The notes under the pieces: generated by a model | The model's database searches: none | Seen by the model: the letters and a program-made list of their open reading frames with translations, nothing else | What the model was told of the DNA's origin: nothing | Position numbers and translations under genes: made by a program | Part shown: one piece after another, positions 1-11,761 of the stretch | How positions within the stretch are numbered: position 1 is the stretch's first letter | Layout: each line of letters opens with the position of its first letter | DNA from: Branchiostoma floridae | Taxonomy: Eukaryota; Chordata; Leptocardii; Amphioxiformes; Branchiostomatidae | NCBI RefSeq assembly: GCF_000003815.2 | Contig: NC_049983.1 | Location: forward strand, 15,076,234 to 15,140,233 | DNA: 64,000 bases | Direction of reading: 5' to 3'

Positions 1-1
1 A

Positions 2-3000
2 ATAGATGGTGGTACAAATATAACAATTCTGGGAGACAACCTTGGTGACATGGCCATGGCTGACACGCACATTGTCAGGATCTGGGGACAGGAGTGCGCA
101 CTAGTGGAGCATGCAAGTGACTTCAACAAGTAAGTGCAAGGCAATGACAATTTTTTCTTTCTTTTGAACTAAATTGATACCAGAAAACATTTTTTTATGT
201 ACATGAAGTAGCTGATTAGTAACATAGCACACATGTGATCAAGAAAGCTGCAGTTTTTATCAGTTTGGAGTTGTAAGGTTCAAGTTGCTTTTTATCCCTT
301 TCTATCCCCAGTGAAAATTCACAAGTAAATGGTGTGACATTTCAACGAGGAGGCAAACAATGTTAAAGTTTTCAGAAATGTATTTCTTAATGTGTTGGCA
401 TAGCTGAAAGGTGAAAGCAGATCAAACTTGAAGTGTATGCTATACAAAGCTTATACATGTACTTTTTCATACTGGATAGTGCAATGCAGTAGGATCATGA
501 CTAGCAAACCTAATCCCTGTTGTTGTCTGTGTTCATGTAGACTTGTGTGCACCACAGCCCCTAGTGAGGTAGCACAGGACCATGTGACAGTGGAGGTCCA
601 TGAGGAGTCTGCTGCTCTGGGCTACACCATCAGTGGCACAGGTTACTCCAGGCAACCCTTCAGCTATGTGGTGAGTCTTAGTAATGCTTTCCACACATTC
701 CAGACCTCCTTTGAACTAATGTACATTGTATATTGTACTTACAACAAGGTGCTCAGAATCTGACAGACTCACAACTATGTCAGACTGAGAAATGTGTCAT
801 TCAGCACCAAGGACAGGTCTGCTATTCACATCAATGTTAGAACTAATGTATATTGTGTATTGTACATTTTGTACTTCCAGCAAGCTGTTCAGAATCAGAC
901 TCAGTTGTCATTCAGCACCAAGGACAGGTCTACTGCTTACATCAACATTAACCTTTGAGTTTTCAGAACCGAAGGGCCACCTAGCCACCTAGCACTCTGT
1001 TTGAACTAAATATTTCATTGCTGTTCTCATAATGACTACAGGATCCCCAAGTGACAAGCATCAGCCCAACCCTGGGACCCAAGGCAGGTGGGACAGTCCT
1101 TATAATCACAGGACAACACCTGGATACCAGCAGGGGTCCTCAGGTCTCTGTGGCGGGACAGGTGTGCAGGATACAGAGGTAAGAACAGTTAAGAACTGGA
1201 GCATTGTATATAGAATTCACACATTAAGATAAGCAATCTAAAAATCTCCAGAGTTGATTAAATGAAACACTGTTTTAGTGTATGGCAGATAACATACAGC
1301 CAATGCTTCTCACATGACAGATACTCAGTAGTTGTTTTGAAGCTTTGAATTTTTGTTGAGGCAATTTTGAACTTCTTGAATGTTACTAACTAATGATCTT
1401 CTTGTTTCCAGTATTTCAGATGACACACTGGCATGTATGACTGCCCCATCATCCACACCGACATCTGGACCTGTCTCGCTGACTTGGGACGGAGCCACAC
1501 GATACACAGATGACTTGTTCACATACACAGAAAACCCTGCAGTCACTGATATCATCCCAAAGAGAAGCTCTTACAGGTGATACACTAGTAGATATTTTAC
1601 TAAGCAACTGTCAACATGAAATCCCTCTTATGATTCAGATGTTTTGTTTTCAACAGAATATTGTTTATATATAATGCTTGTTTTTAAAAACAGGGTATCT
1701 AGGTTTAGCAAGTTGATGGACAGGATTTGAAATTGCATATTTTTTCCCAATACATTTTCATGATATTGCAGTTTGAAACCACCATCCATTCATTAACTTG
1801 GGCTCATTTCCTCATGTGTACGTTTTCATAAACCAAAATCATTCAGGTTGACAGGGCATTTCTTTCTATTCAAAAGGTTTTGAACATGAAATGTTTTCTT
1901 TCCAGTGGAGGTACTGAACTCAATGTGACAGGCGTGAATTTACATAGTGTGGCTCAACCCAGGATGAACTTCAGTTTTCTACAGGGGAATGAAGTGGTCT
2001 CATTCCTTCAGGTAGGCAAGGAATAAGACATGGAAAATACTTTATCCAATAACATATTCAGACTATCACGAAGTTCAGGTAAAACGTTAAAACAGCAGAA
2101 GCACAGTACTAGAAACTACATGATATTATAAACTTAGTATGTAAAATCCATATATGATGATTTCAATTACCAAGAATATCTTTCAAAATCCATAATGTTT
2201 TCCTCCCAGACTTGCATCCATGCAGAGTCAGCCAGGTCAACTCAGATGATCTGTCAATCACCCAATATCTCCAGCAGGCTCCACCCACTCCCAGCTCCAC
2301 AGCCAATCACAGTACAGCTCTCTCTGGTGTTAGATGGAGTGCTGGATGAGCCATCTCCAGACCTGAGATATTTTACCTATTACCCTGACCCTGTGTTCTT
2401 CAGTTTCGACCTTAGTAAGGCATATCCCAAGACTGGGAGAACATTGATGCTCAGGGTATGTATCTGTGACTGCAAGTGAGCCTCTCAAGTAGATTAACAT
2501 TCATGTATGATGAAAACATTGGAAGAAATTTGATGTACGTCATGTAGATGAATGTTGCAACTGTTTCCATTTACAGTAACTTTGTTAAAGCTTCACGGAA
2601 TGCATGGAAAAAGTATTGTCATTACAATTAGATAACAGGTATGAACTGCCATTAGATTCAAAGTTGGTCTGGAAGGTAATAAAACAGACAAACATATTTT
2701 TAAGTTTTGATCCTCCTTTCTCTTTTTGAAGGGTGACCACCTTGACAGTGCACATGGTATCAGAGACTTCACAGTGCTTGTAGGACAACATAGTTGCAGA
2801 GTCACATTGCTGAACTCACAGGTTGGGTGATATGCTTTTGTCTTACTCTTAGTTTAGAAACTTTATCCACAAAGCTTTGAGAAGTTCAACATTTGCATGT
2901 TGTTCTTATATCACAAAGCCTGCACAGCAATTGCCTTTCTGTTTCACATTTTAACGTTTTATGTCTTGTGTTTCAGGAACTACACTGCCTTTTGCCAGAA

Positions 3001-6000
3001 GACCAGAAGTTTAGCAACTATACAGATGCACCAGTGATGGTAATGTAATGATCAAATACTGCCTTGACATTGAATTTGATTTAGTTCATTTCAAACATGT
3101 TGCCATATGTTATATTACAATATGTGACAATTTGCACAATTACAGAAAACAATCTCTTATTTGAGATGTCAATAACTTTCTTAAATGTATTGTACTTTGA
3201 TTTGATTTATAGGTCAATGTTGGAAACCTTCAATTTACTGTTGGTGAGTTAAAACTACAGTTTGCTCATAGCAAGAAGGTCCCTGATGCCATCATCATCT
3301 ATGTCTGTGCTGCCATTGTTTTGTCAATCCTGGTCCTTGTGGCTCTATTGGTTGCCTGGAAGCGACGCCATGGCAACCCCATCATCAGGAGGACCAATAG
3401 GAACGGCTTGTGGCATGTCCCTGATGAACAGATAGCCATGGTGGACATGAGCAGTCCTGCACCACAGCCTGATCCCATCAGTGTGGCCAGGCAGCTGTCC
3501 AGGGACAACAGTAAGTGTGCCTCTTTTGATTTCCTTTGTCTTAATGAGGTTTATATGTTACCTTCACAGAATAGAATTCTGATTCTCCTTCTCCCTCTTA
3601 TTTGTCCATTTTAAACAAATAAGATCAGTCACCTTTATTTCTCCCTGTAAAATACAAACTTTAGAATCACAGACTGTTTGTCTAGAATTTATGCCCAGTT
3701 ATTTGACACATTGACAAATTTAATTTTGTATACATTGCAGCTGTTGTTTCACTACCTGTACCTGTAGCAACTAAAATCAATAAACCTGTTGAGCCAGAAA
3801 ATATAACTTAGATGCATTTACAATGTGAGCTACATTTCAGCTCTCATCTCTGTCCCTCATTCCCATCCCAGATTATGAGTCCCTCCCATCTGAGTATGAA
3901 AACAACACCCTGGGCAGACTGAGGTGTGATGACCCTGACCTGGCTGCATCTGTGGAGGAGACTCTGATCCCCAGACAGAAGCTCCACCTACATAACATCA
4001 TTGGCAAAGGTACTGCAGCTGTTCACCCTTTGATAAGCACAAAAAACTGGCAGACTCACATCGCATACTTAGACAAGTGGATCAGCATCTGACCTTAAAT
4101 GCAGAGGGTTTCGAACAGCCAATAAAATCATGCTGGTCAGTATGCATGACAAAGAATGAGTTACTAAGTGTTCATGTCAAAAAACAGTGTTACTATTGAT
4201 ACTATGCCTACTAATGTTTGTCTTACAATGCAGGTTTCTTTGGAAGTGTTTTCTATGGAACATACCAACATCCAGTAGAGAAGGAGCCTGTCAGAGTTGC
4301 TATCAAGACTCTCAACAGTAGGTGCACTATGTGGTTAACAATGTTTGCTTGAATCTTATCAATTCCCATATATTTTTTTGCCATAAGTGACAAACTTTAC
4401 TGTAAAAACAAATATACACTGATCATCTCACACTGTCTTTCTTAATTTTCTTAAAGATTCGGTTAAGTAAAAAAAAGCTTCCTTTACAGCTTTGTAGTTT
4501 CTGTGCTGTCCTTTTTATGATATATTGTGTGGTTAATTTTATCAACTACCATTTTAGTTTATTTGCTGTTAATACTATAAAGTATAATCAAAATGTCAAC
4601 AATGTCTTTTCCTTCCAGGAGACAACTGTGACATGAATGACATAGAGAACTTCCTGCGGGAAGGCATCATGATGAAGGACTTTAACCACGAGCATGTCCT
4701 GCACCTGGTGGGGGTCAGTCTGCCCACTACGGGCGCTCCGCTGGTCGTCCTGCCCTACATGAAGCTAGGGGACCTACACAGCTTCATCAGGAACCCTCAA
4801 CAGGTATGGAACCTGGTACAACTCTGGACTTCAGAATCTCAAGTTGTACTACAGGACTAGAAATATACATAATGTGATGTTTTCATGGAAGCTTATCTGT
4901 GTTGGTAGTAATCATAGTACAATACTCAAATTTCTTCCATCACAGGTATACACGGGTCAAATTTTCATCGACCACTGGTGCCTTCTTCAGGATCAATGGT
5001 CTTTTAGAAGGTGATAGTGGTCGATGAAAATTTGATCCGTGTATACCTTAGCGTTGGAAGAAAGTTTAGCATTGTACTATAATGTTATGTTATTTATCAT
5101 ATGTATGTAAAGTACTGTCAGTAGAATATATCTTGTGAATGTGGAGGAGTAGACTGTGTGGTATTTGGCAGGTCAGTTTTTGTCAATTTTCTTACAGTGT
5201 ATGAACTCCTGTTACTGTTTGATCTTACATGCTCCGATGGTTAACTGTGATTCCAGTTGCTGACTGTACAAGACATCCTAGGATTTGCACTGCAAGTGTG
5301 CAAGGGAATGGCGTATCTATCCAGTCTGAAGTTTGTTCACAGAGACCTGGCTGCCAGGAACTGCATGTGAGCAGGCTGTTCTATATGATTTTATGTAGTT
5401 ATGCTTAACTTCATGTTATCGTTTGTTTGGACAGCTGGTTTACTTATGTCACAGACTGTTCGATAGACGCATGTGACCCTTACACTGGCAAAAACCTGTT
5501 GAAAACCTTCCTCACACTATCAAAGACCTGTCCCTGGTACTGAAAACCTTCCTTATACTAACAAAGACCTGTCCCTGGTGCTGAAAACCTTCCTCATCCT
5601 AACAAAAACCTGCCCCTGGTGCTGAAAACCTTCCTCACGCTATCAAAGACCTGTTCTTGGTGCTGAAAACCTTCCTCACCCTATCAAAGACCTGTCCCTG
5701 GTGCTGAAAACCTTCCTCATCCTAACAAAGGCCTGTCCCTGGTGCTGAAAACCTTCCTCACACTATCAAAGACCTGTTCTTGGTGCTGAAAACCTTCCTC
5801 ACCCTATCAAAGACCTGTCCCTGGTGCTGAAAACCTTCCTCACCCTATCAAAGACCTGTCCCTGGTGCTGAAAACCTTCCTCACACTATCAAAGACCTGT
5901 CCTTGGTGCTGAAAACCTTCCTCACACTATCAAAGACCTGTCCCTGGTGCTGAAAGCCTTCCTCATCCTAACAAAGACCTGTTCTTGGTGCTGAAAACCT

Positions 6001-7587
6001 TCCTCATCCTAACAAAGACCTGTCCTTGGTGCTGAAAACCTTCCTCACCCTAACAAAGACCTGTCCCTGGTGCTGAAAGCCTTCCTCATCCTAACAAAGA
6101 CCTGTTCCTGGTGCTGAAAACCTTCCTCATCCTAACAAAGACCTGTCCTTGGTGCTAAACACCATCTAAATGCCTTAAGGAAACTGTCCTTGGTACTGAA
6201 CACATTCCACACACTTACAAAGACCTATCCCTGGTACTGAAGACGATTCACATGCCTTGAAGGAACTGTTCCTGGTACTGAACACCAGCGAAGACCAGTT
6301 CATTTATGGAATGGAATTGTCATTTCTTCCTCTGATTTTGGCTGAAATGATTGCTTGATCAATGGATCATTCTGCTAATTGGATGATTACCCAAAGTTTT
6401 TCACTAAGTTTCTCCCACCTTTTCCCTCCAGGGTTAGTGAAGACTTGGTGGTGAAGGTGGCAGATTTTGGATTGTCCCGAGACCTGTATGAGAAGGACTA
6501 CTATACCTGTGGGGATAAGAAGGCCAGACTGCCTGTCAAGTGGATGGCACTGGAGAGTTTGTTAGATGGTACCTACACGACCAAGAGTGATGTGGTTAGT
6601 ACTAGTATGTAGAATCTTGTTCATCTAGATGACATATCCTAGTGTGCTAGAAAAGGCGTTTCTTGTATGTGTGCATATCAGATTTTCTCTAGGGTATTCT
6701 TCCCATAGTATCCACTGCTATTTCGGTAGATACGTATGGGCAGAACATTCATCATTGTTGTATCTAAATGATTATCTACTTCAATCATAGGCTCCATAGA
6801 AACATTTTGATTGGTCTTTCCAGTGGTCCTTTGGAGTGTTGATGTGGGAGCTAGCCATGAGAGGAGTGAACCCATACCCAGATGTGGACAACTTTGACCT
6901 GGCCGTGTACCTACAGCGGGGCAGCAGGCTGAGGCAGCCAAAGTACTGCCCAGATCACATGTAAGTACTGTAGTGGGGGAATATAGCCTTGAAAACCCAC
7001 TCTTTCCATGGGGCTCCAAGCAGGTGGAAGTAATATCAACAAACTGCACTAAACTGTAATGTTACATTTCTTAAGCAATGCCATGCAAGGTTACATTTTT
7101 GTACATCTAACGTTATACTGCTAGATAGTCTTCAAGATCTCACAGTGTGACAGTGAGTTGAATCATTGTAAGCTTAATTGTTTGAAATATTAGTGCTTGG
7201 TGAGTTCATTGTTAACTAATTCACTATTGAGAAGTCACCAGTAACCAATTTGATTGTAGTAGGAACCAATTTGATTGTGGATGCTGTCACTACTAAACAA
7301 AAGATTGCTGATTACTGGTCTGTGGCAGTCTCATTACCAGATCTTATATAAAATGAACTTCAATGAACTTTTGGTTTCACCTATCTAAGTTTCTGTTATT
7401 TCTTCCCACAAACAGCTATACCATGATGCAGCAGTGCTGGCAGGTAGAGCCTGACCTCCGACCGACCTTTGATGACCTTGTGTCCCGGCTGAGTGAGGCA
7501 TTACCACCCACCAGCCCTGTTCCTGAGGGAGAACAATCTGTTCAAGACTTTGAAGAATGCTATACTGATGTCTTAGCAAGAGCATGA
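2..7587 (+). CDS. MET/RON-type receptor tyrosine kinase, C-terminal 783 aa (5' part outside window)
   Basis: Single-pass receptor tyrosine kinase of the hepatocyte growth factor receptor family. Exons read: 2-129, 541-670, 1042-1178, 1412-1576, 1906-2011, 2210-2455, 2732-2821, 2977-3039, 3213-3510, 3872-4009, 4234-4317, 4619-4803, 5257-5366, 6432-6594, 6824-6960, 7416-7587; all junctions are GT-AG and keep frame. Four IPT/TIG domains occupy about residues 1-355 of this fragment ([44 protein letters not shown]). A membrane segment follows at about 381-404, then basic WKRR. The kinase has a glycine loop [11 protein letters not shown], the VAIK lysine, HRDLAARN (618-625), DFG (638-640), a MET-like twin-tyrosine activation loop (Y650, Y651) and WMALESL. 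SEMA and PSI domains should lie upstream of the window. The tail after the kinase is only about 30 residues, ending in YTDVLARA. It could be orthologous to the MET/MST1R ancestor or a lancelet paralogue, so no symbol is given. Family call is very secure. Confidence 0.95.
700..950. repeat. Diverged tandem duplication in an intron of the receptor kinase gene
   Basis: Two adjacent segments of roughly 110-130 bp share GAACTAATGTA, TATTGTAC, the run around TCAGAATC, and a terminal block containing TTCAGCACCAAGGACAG (at 800-816 and 911-927). The second copy is shorter. The same 17-mer occurs in the 41-bp minisatellite 5 kb downstream on the opposite strand. Confidence 0.75.
4931..5063. repeat. Intronic foldback (hairpin) element, 133 bp
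   Basis: Left arm 4931-4986 and right arm 5006-5063 are inverted copies. The core is 31 bp (4945-4975 against 5017-5047) with a single mismatch, flanked by shorter paired runs including TTTCTTCCA / TGGAAGAAA at the ends. The loop is about 20 bp. It sits in the intron between kinase exons 4619-4803 and 5257-5366. A small non-autonomous foldback element is the likeliest explanation; a transcribed hairpin is possible. Confidence 0.85.
5501..6290. repeat. 41-bp minisatellite carrying a RE1-like motif, about 16 exact-period copies
   Basis: The run GAAAACCTTCCTCA recurs at 5501, 5542, 5583, 5624 and on at exactly 41-bp steps to 6116, sixteen units without an indel. Three or four degenerate units follow to about 6290. 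Units differ by a few substitutions (CACACTATC, CACCCTATC or CATCCTAAC variants). Read on the minus strand each unit contains TTCAGCACC, two bases, then GGACAG. Because 41 is not a multiple of 3 the array is not a coding repeat. It lies between kinase exons 5257-5366 and 6432-6594. Confidence 0.97.
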
Positions 7588-9884
7588 TAAGACTAAAAGA
7601 TCTGCTGAGAACTTTCAAACTGCGTTGAAGGGTTTAGTCCCTGCTGCATTTTATCAGCATTAACATTGGCAATAAGTTGTGAATGATCGACATGGGTCCT
7701 TTGCAGCAATTTGTGGAAAACTTGCGTAATCAGGATATTATTTGGTCTTAATGTGTGCAATTTTTATTTCCAATTAACAATACATTTTTGCCCTTAACTG
7801 TACAACTACTAGATGTAACTATATCAGAAATCTACCAAACATTTGTATTCTAGATAACTATATGGATTCCATGTACAGGCTATTGGTACTTTTCAAAATA
7901 TCACACTGCTTAAAACTTAATTCAAAATGTGATGTGACTTTGAGTCAGTTTGACTATATACTATGCTGACTATATATTTGCATTCTGCCTATTCATAAAA
8001 ATGTCGAGGCAGATGAATGACAGTAGACCTATTGTTGGAAAGTGGTCAAGTTTTGATAAAGTAACACTAAGCCATGACTTCTCTGTATGGAACAGGACTA
8101 GATTGTATTTACTGTGTAAAAATCTATGATATACTGAATCAATACAATGCATACATGTATGTGCAATTTTGAATCATGCTAACAACGCTGTACATAATGT
8201 TATGCAACTGATGCCTGAAGTTTGAAGAGGCAACTATTAATTGTAGTTAAGGCCATGTTGATTTGATTATATGGATGACATCCTCTGGGAACTCCAAAAC
8301 TGATGCGAGCGAGCGAGCGAATAAAAAAAAGTTTGGCCAAAAAAAAAGTTGCCTTCAGTATGAAATCAAAGTGGCCAGGAAGGTTTAACATAGGACTAAA
8401 CACACATAGTATGGTATACCAACAGTTAGGTGTAGGAACCAGTACATCATACGGTGCAAAACATTTTTTTCTTCTTGGACCAATCCGAAAAAAACAGACC
8501 TTAAAAAAAATCAGAGGAACAGGTTTCCCCAATTACAAAATGGACACACTATGTCGGCAGCCATTTGGGGTCTAACCGGGGGGCCAAGAAGACAACAAGA
8601 GTGAAGTCAAGTAGAGTTTATAGTCAATTGTACCAAGTTTCTACAGTCAACGGTACAGAGACAGTTAGCCTTTATTACATGGAGATGGGATTTTAAAATG
8701 CCAGTGGGAGTCCAATAATCCATCAAACAGATTCCTTTGGAGCAAAATTGACCAATTGTTTTGAGTATTGCCAGTTCTCAAGTTTCCACAGACAATCAGG
8801 TTCAGGTCCGGACCTGGAAATGATCCTCTGGACCTGAACGGGACCTATACCTGAATTTTCTGATACTTTTTTTTTTCAATCTACAGAATATTTGTGCTCA
8901 TTTTACAGCTGCTTAGCACAATTTACTGTGTGGTCGAAAACTTTTTTTTGTGTGTGGAAACGGCCGAAAATTGGTGCGAGCGCGGATATCATCCATATAA
9001 ACAAATCAACATGGCCTAAAGTACTGACAAAGTTAAATGTGTTATACAGGTGGTGGTCTTTTTATATTTGTATAAAGTATAGCTTATTTTTATTGCAATA
9101 GTGTAGTACATTACATGACTTTTTTTGTATGAAATGGTCTTCTATATTGACTACATTCATAGCATCTAACTTTCAGCATAAAATTTTAGTTTGGTGTGAA
9201 TTTCTTTAACTTTTTTGTAACAAATGTACCACTAAACCAATATAACGTCCTTGACTGAACAAAGTAAGTTGCCTGTAGCAACAGGCCATTTTACATTTGT
9301 CCCAATAAAACAAATATGATATCTTACAGGGTATCTATTGTGATCCATTTTGTGATTATTGTCAATACACTGTTATACTCTCCAGGAGATCAATCAATGC
9401 AAGGAGGTTAAATGCATATTGCACATGGCTATTCTAAGTACTCTGAAAGTTTAGGATTCAGTTCATAATTCTGCTTACATATCCACTCAACGGGAGTTAA
9501 TAAAACTGCCTGAGGCCATGCACTGTGTACATAACCATAGTCTGTAAAATGTCACAAGTAAGCCATTTATCAACTTGATTTTGTCTAATGATAGCTTACT
9601 TGTGTACTTCCTTACTGTCGCGAACAAAATTGTAGCAAACTCTACTAGAAGCAGTAGAAGCAGTCGTCAATGTAAAGCTGCTCGAGCGGCTTTCCCCACC
9701 AACTCTTGTTTTCCCTTTATGTAGAGTGCAGTTAGTCTTAAGATTACACAGGAAAGCAACATTTCAGTCTGACACAATGTAATATGATAACTACTGAAAA
9801 TGATCAAAGGTGTGCCGATGTGCAACCTAGCAAATACAACAGCCACGATTGCACTTGATCCTACCTACTATATATTCCAAATAG
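7588..9884. other. Intergenic interval after the receptor kinase gene
   Basis: This holds the kinase 3' UTR (length not determinable; no clear AATAAA close to the stop), the 766-bp TIR element at 8251-9016, and a GCAAGGAGGTTAAATGC motif at 9399-9415. No coding exon was recognised; short open frames here overlap the TIR element or are AT-rich and featureless. Confidence 0.6.
8248..9019. mobile_element. Non-autonomous TIR element with TAA target duplication (PIF/Harbinger-like), 766 bp
   Basis: Element 8251-9016 is bounded by TAA at 8248-8250 and 9017-9019. The left end starts GGCCATGTTGATTTG and continues TTATATGGATGACATCC; the right end is its near-perfect inverse (GGATATCATCCATATAA, CAAATCAACATGGCC), giving about 33-bp terminal inverted repeats. 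Three-base TAA/TTA duplications with GG-starting ends are typical of PIF/Harbinger transposons. No transposase frame is present, so it is a MITE. A shorter copy with the same ends lies at 63536-63897. Confidence 0.88.
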
Positions 9885-10898
9885 TCATGAGAAACTGGGA
9901 GCCCTGAGTTTGGAGCACTGTTTCAGTCTTTCTTTTACCTCCTGTGCAACAGCCAAGACTTCCTCAGGAGTGCCCTTTTCTATAACTTCCCTCGCGTATG
10001 TGCAGCTACCTCGAACACGGGCTGCGCTCACGGCTACCGCGGTGATGTTCTCTAACAACTGCCTGTTCTTTGTGGTCTCCACACGTTTGAGCTGCTTTAT
10101 TCTCTCGTCTCTTTCCATCTGTATCGTCTGTATAGCCCGCCTGGCTTGCTCTTCTATCTTCGCAATATTTTCTTCACATTGTTGCTGCCATACTTCACGC
10201 CTTGTATTCAGCTCTTGTAGTCTCTTCTCGTGAAGTGCAGCAACCTTCTCTGTCTCCACCAGGAGCGCCCTGACTTCCGAAGTTTCTCTCTCAGCGGTCT
10301 CCCGTACCTGTGAGTGCAGACGTGCTCTGTGTTTGGAGAGGCTGCCTTTTCGACATATGAAGTCATGACAAGACTTACAATAGAGGACATCAGGGTCTGC
10401 GTGTAATGAATGCGAAGTTCGTTCCGTCTCTTGGGTTCCTTCTGCTTTACTCTCTGTCGGTGTGGACGAGAACATTTTTCGACGCGGTGACGCCCTCGTG
10501 CGAAGGTCGGAGCCGACGCAGTTCTGACACAGGAAGTCGTCGCAATTATCACGATACCTGGTTGTACTGGACATGTCGCCACAGCTTCTACACACAGCCC
10601 TCGATGCTGAGCGCCTTTCTGGAGCCTCCTCGCGGTGTGTTGCGTTGCGGACCATGTCGTGCAGTTTGCCAACGAAAAAGTTGTCCTTTAAACCGGCGAT
10701 ACCGTTCTCATACTGATATGTAGAAATCTGTCGACAAGTCGGGCAACAGATCTTCGTCTTGTTCCCGACCATTCGCTCCAGACACCGCCGACAGAAAGTG
10801 TGAAGGCACGGGAGAACTTTCGGTTGTCTATAGTCGTCCAAACAGATCTGACAGACCAGAAACTCCCGAGTGATATCACTTACCAGTTTGTCCGCCAT
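9885..10898 (-). CDS. Intronless TRIM-like RING/B-box/coiled-coil protein, 337 aa
   Basis: A single uninterrupted frame starting ATGGCGGACAAAC. RING C3HC4 finger at residues 16-55, with C16, C19, C31, H33, C36, C39, C52 and C55 all in place, implying E3 ubiquitin ligase activity. Next come a B-box1-like region (CRSCG ... CQNC, about 100-135) and a second Cys/His cluster (CKSCHDFIC ... HRARLH, about 170-200). A charged coiled coil of about 205-300 follows (EKVAALHEKRLQELNTRR; MERDERIKQLKRVE). It ends soon after, with no B30.2/SPRY, NHL, filamin or other C-terminal domain. Lancelets have many TRIM-like genes, often intronless. It could be a complete short family member or a copy lacking its 3' end. 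The symbol cannot be assigned from sequence alone. Confidence 0.9.
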   Translation of the reverse strand: MADKLVSDITREFLVCQICLDDYRQPKVLPCLHTFCRRCLERMVGNKTKICCPTCRQISTYQYENGIAGLKDNFFVGKLHDMVRNATHREEAPERRSASRAVCRSCGDMSSTTRYRDNCDDFLCQNCVGSDLRTRASPRRKMFSSTPTESKAEGTQETERTSHSLHADPDVLYCKSCHDFICRKGSLSKHRARLHSQVRETAERETSEVRALLVETEKVAALHEKRLQELNTRREVWQQQCEENIAKIEEQARRAIQTIQMERDERIKQLKRVETTKNRQLLENITAVAVSAARVRGSCTYAREVIEKGTPEEVLAVAQEVKERLKQCSKLRAPSFS

Positions 10899-11587
10899 TG
10901 CTGAGTGATGTTGAACCGCGTGACTGATCGTTCCAGTCCTGTCAGTTAGTGCCCGGGGTCTTTACATGTCATCCCCATCAGGTGTTATTAATGAAATGAT
11001 AAAGCGCTATTATTCAAGGGAGAGTGGGCTTGTTTCTGGTTCATATAGCTGACGTCATCATCACATGCACCTAGACGTCTGATAGGTCCCATAAATGTAC
11101 TACACTGTATAGGACTATTATCAGGAGCTGAGTGAAGCCCGGTCTGGTGCCCTAGGAGACAATGTTGCCGAACACGCAATTGTAGTTTGTCAATGTCAAA
11201 ATAAAAGAGTTAATGTCATTCATATGGACATTATATGTAAGTTCATTATGGTTATGGACATAGAAAGCTTGTGGAGCACCCCGGAAAGGCGTTTCGTCAG
11301 AAAGGTGGTGTGTGCTACTCTCCAAGAAAGAGCGCCCGTGTAATTTTTCCGACTACTACTATATCTGCGCTATTCAACCGCTGCTTGGACAGTAGTGTGT
11401 GCGAGTGTGTTCTCTAATGATTCAGGTTCTAATCAGGTAGCGACTTTAGCGTAGATAAAATGTCGAATAGACGAACCATGCAAAATGTATTACTCGTGGC
11501 AAGGAGGTTAAATGCTCGTTAAGATTCCTATGGTTATTTCTGTCTGAATTGATGGGAGTTGATAATCGGTACTTTCACGTTGAAAGC

Positions 11588-11707
11588 TAATCTCCAAGCA
11601 GATTTTGCGGTTGTTTAAGACAGTAGAATAAAACTCCTCTGCCAGCTAAACTCCTTCCCCAGCTTATGTTACTGTCTTAAACTACCGCAAGATCTGCTTT
11701 GAGATTA
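11588..11707. repeat. Foldback element, 38-bp arms
   Basis: Left arm 11588-11625 (CTAATCTCCAAGCAGATTTT onward to AAGACAGTA) pairs with right arm 11670-11707 (TACTGTCTTAAAC to GAGATTAG) with a handful of mismatches and a 44-bp loop. A likely non-autonomous element; not related in sequence to the TAA-flanked elements. Confidence 0.8.
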
Positions 11708-11761
11708 GTTGAAAGCATAGACGAGGGGAAATTCGCAACCTTCAGTTTTTTCAAAGAAATA

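Noticed and set aside
428-763. Open frame of 111 codons starting at an ATG in the first interval
   Set aside because: It merely reads through the receptor kinase exon 541-670; the ATG lies in the intron.
10208-10723. Long alternative frames inside the TRIM-like gene
   Set aside because: They are shadows of the RING/B-box frame, which alone carries the ordered Cys/His residues.
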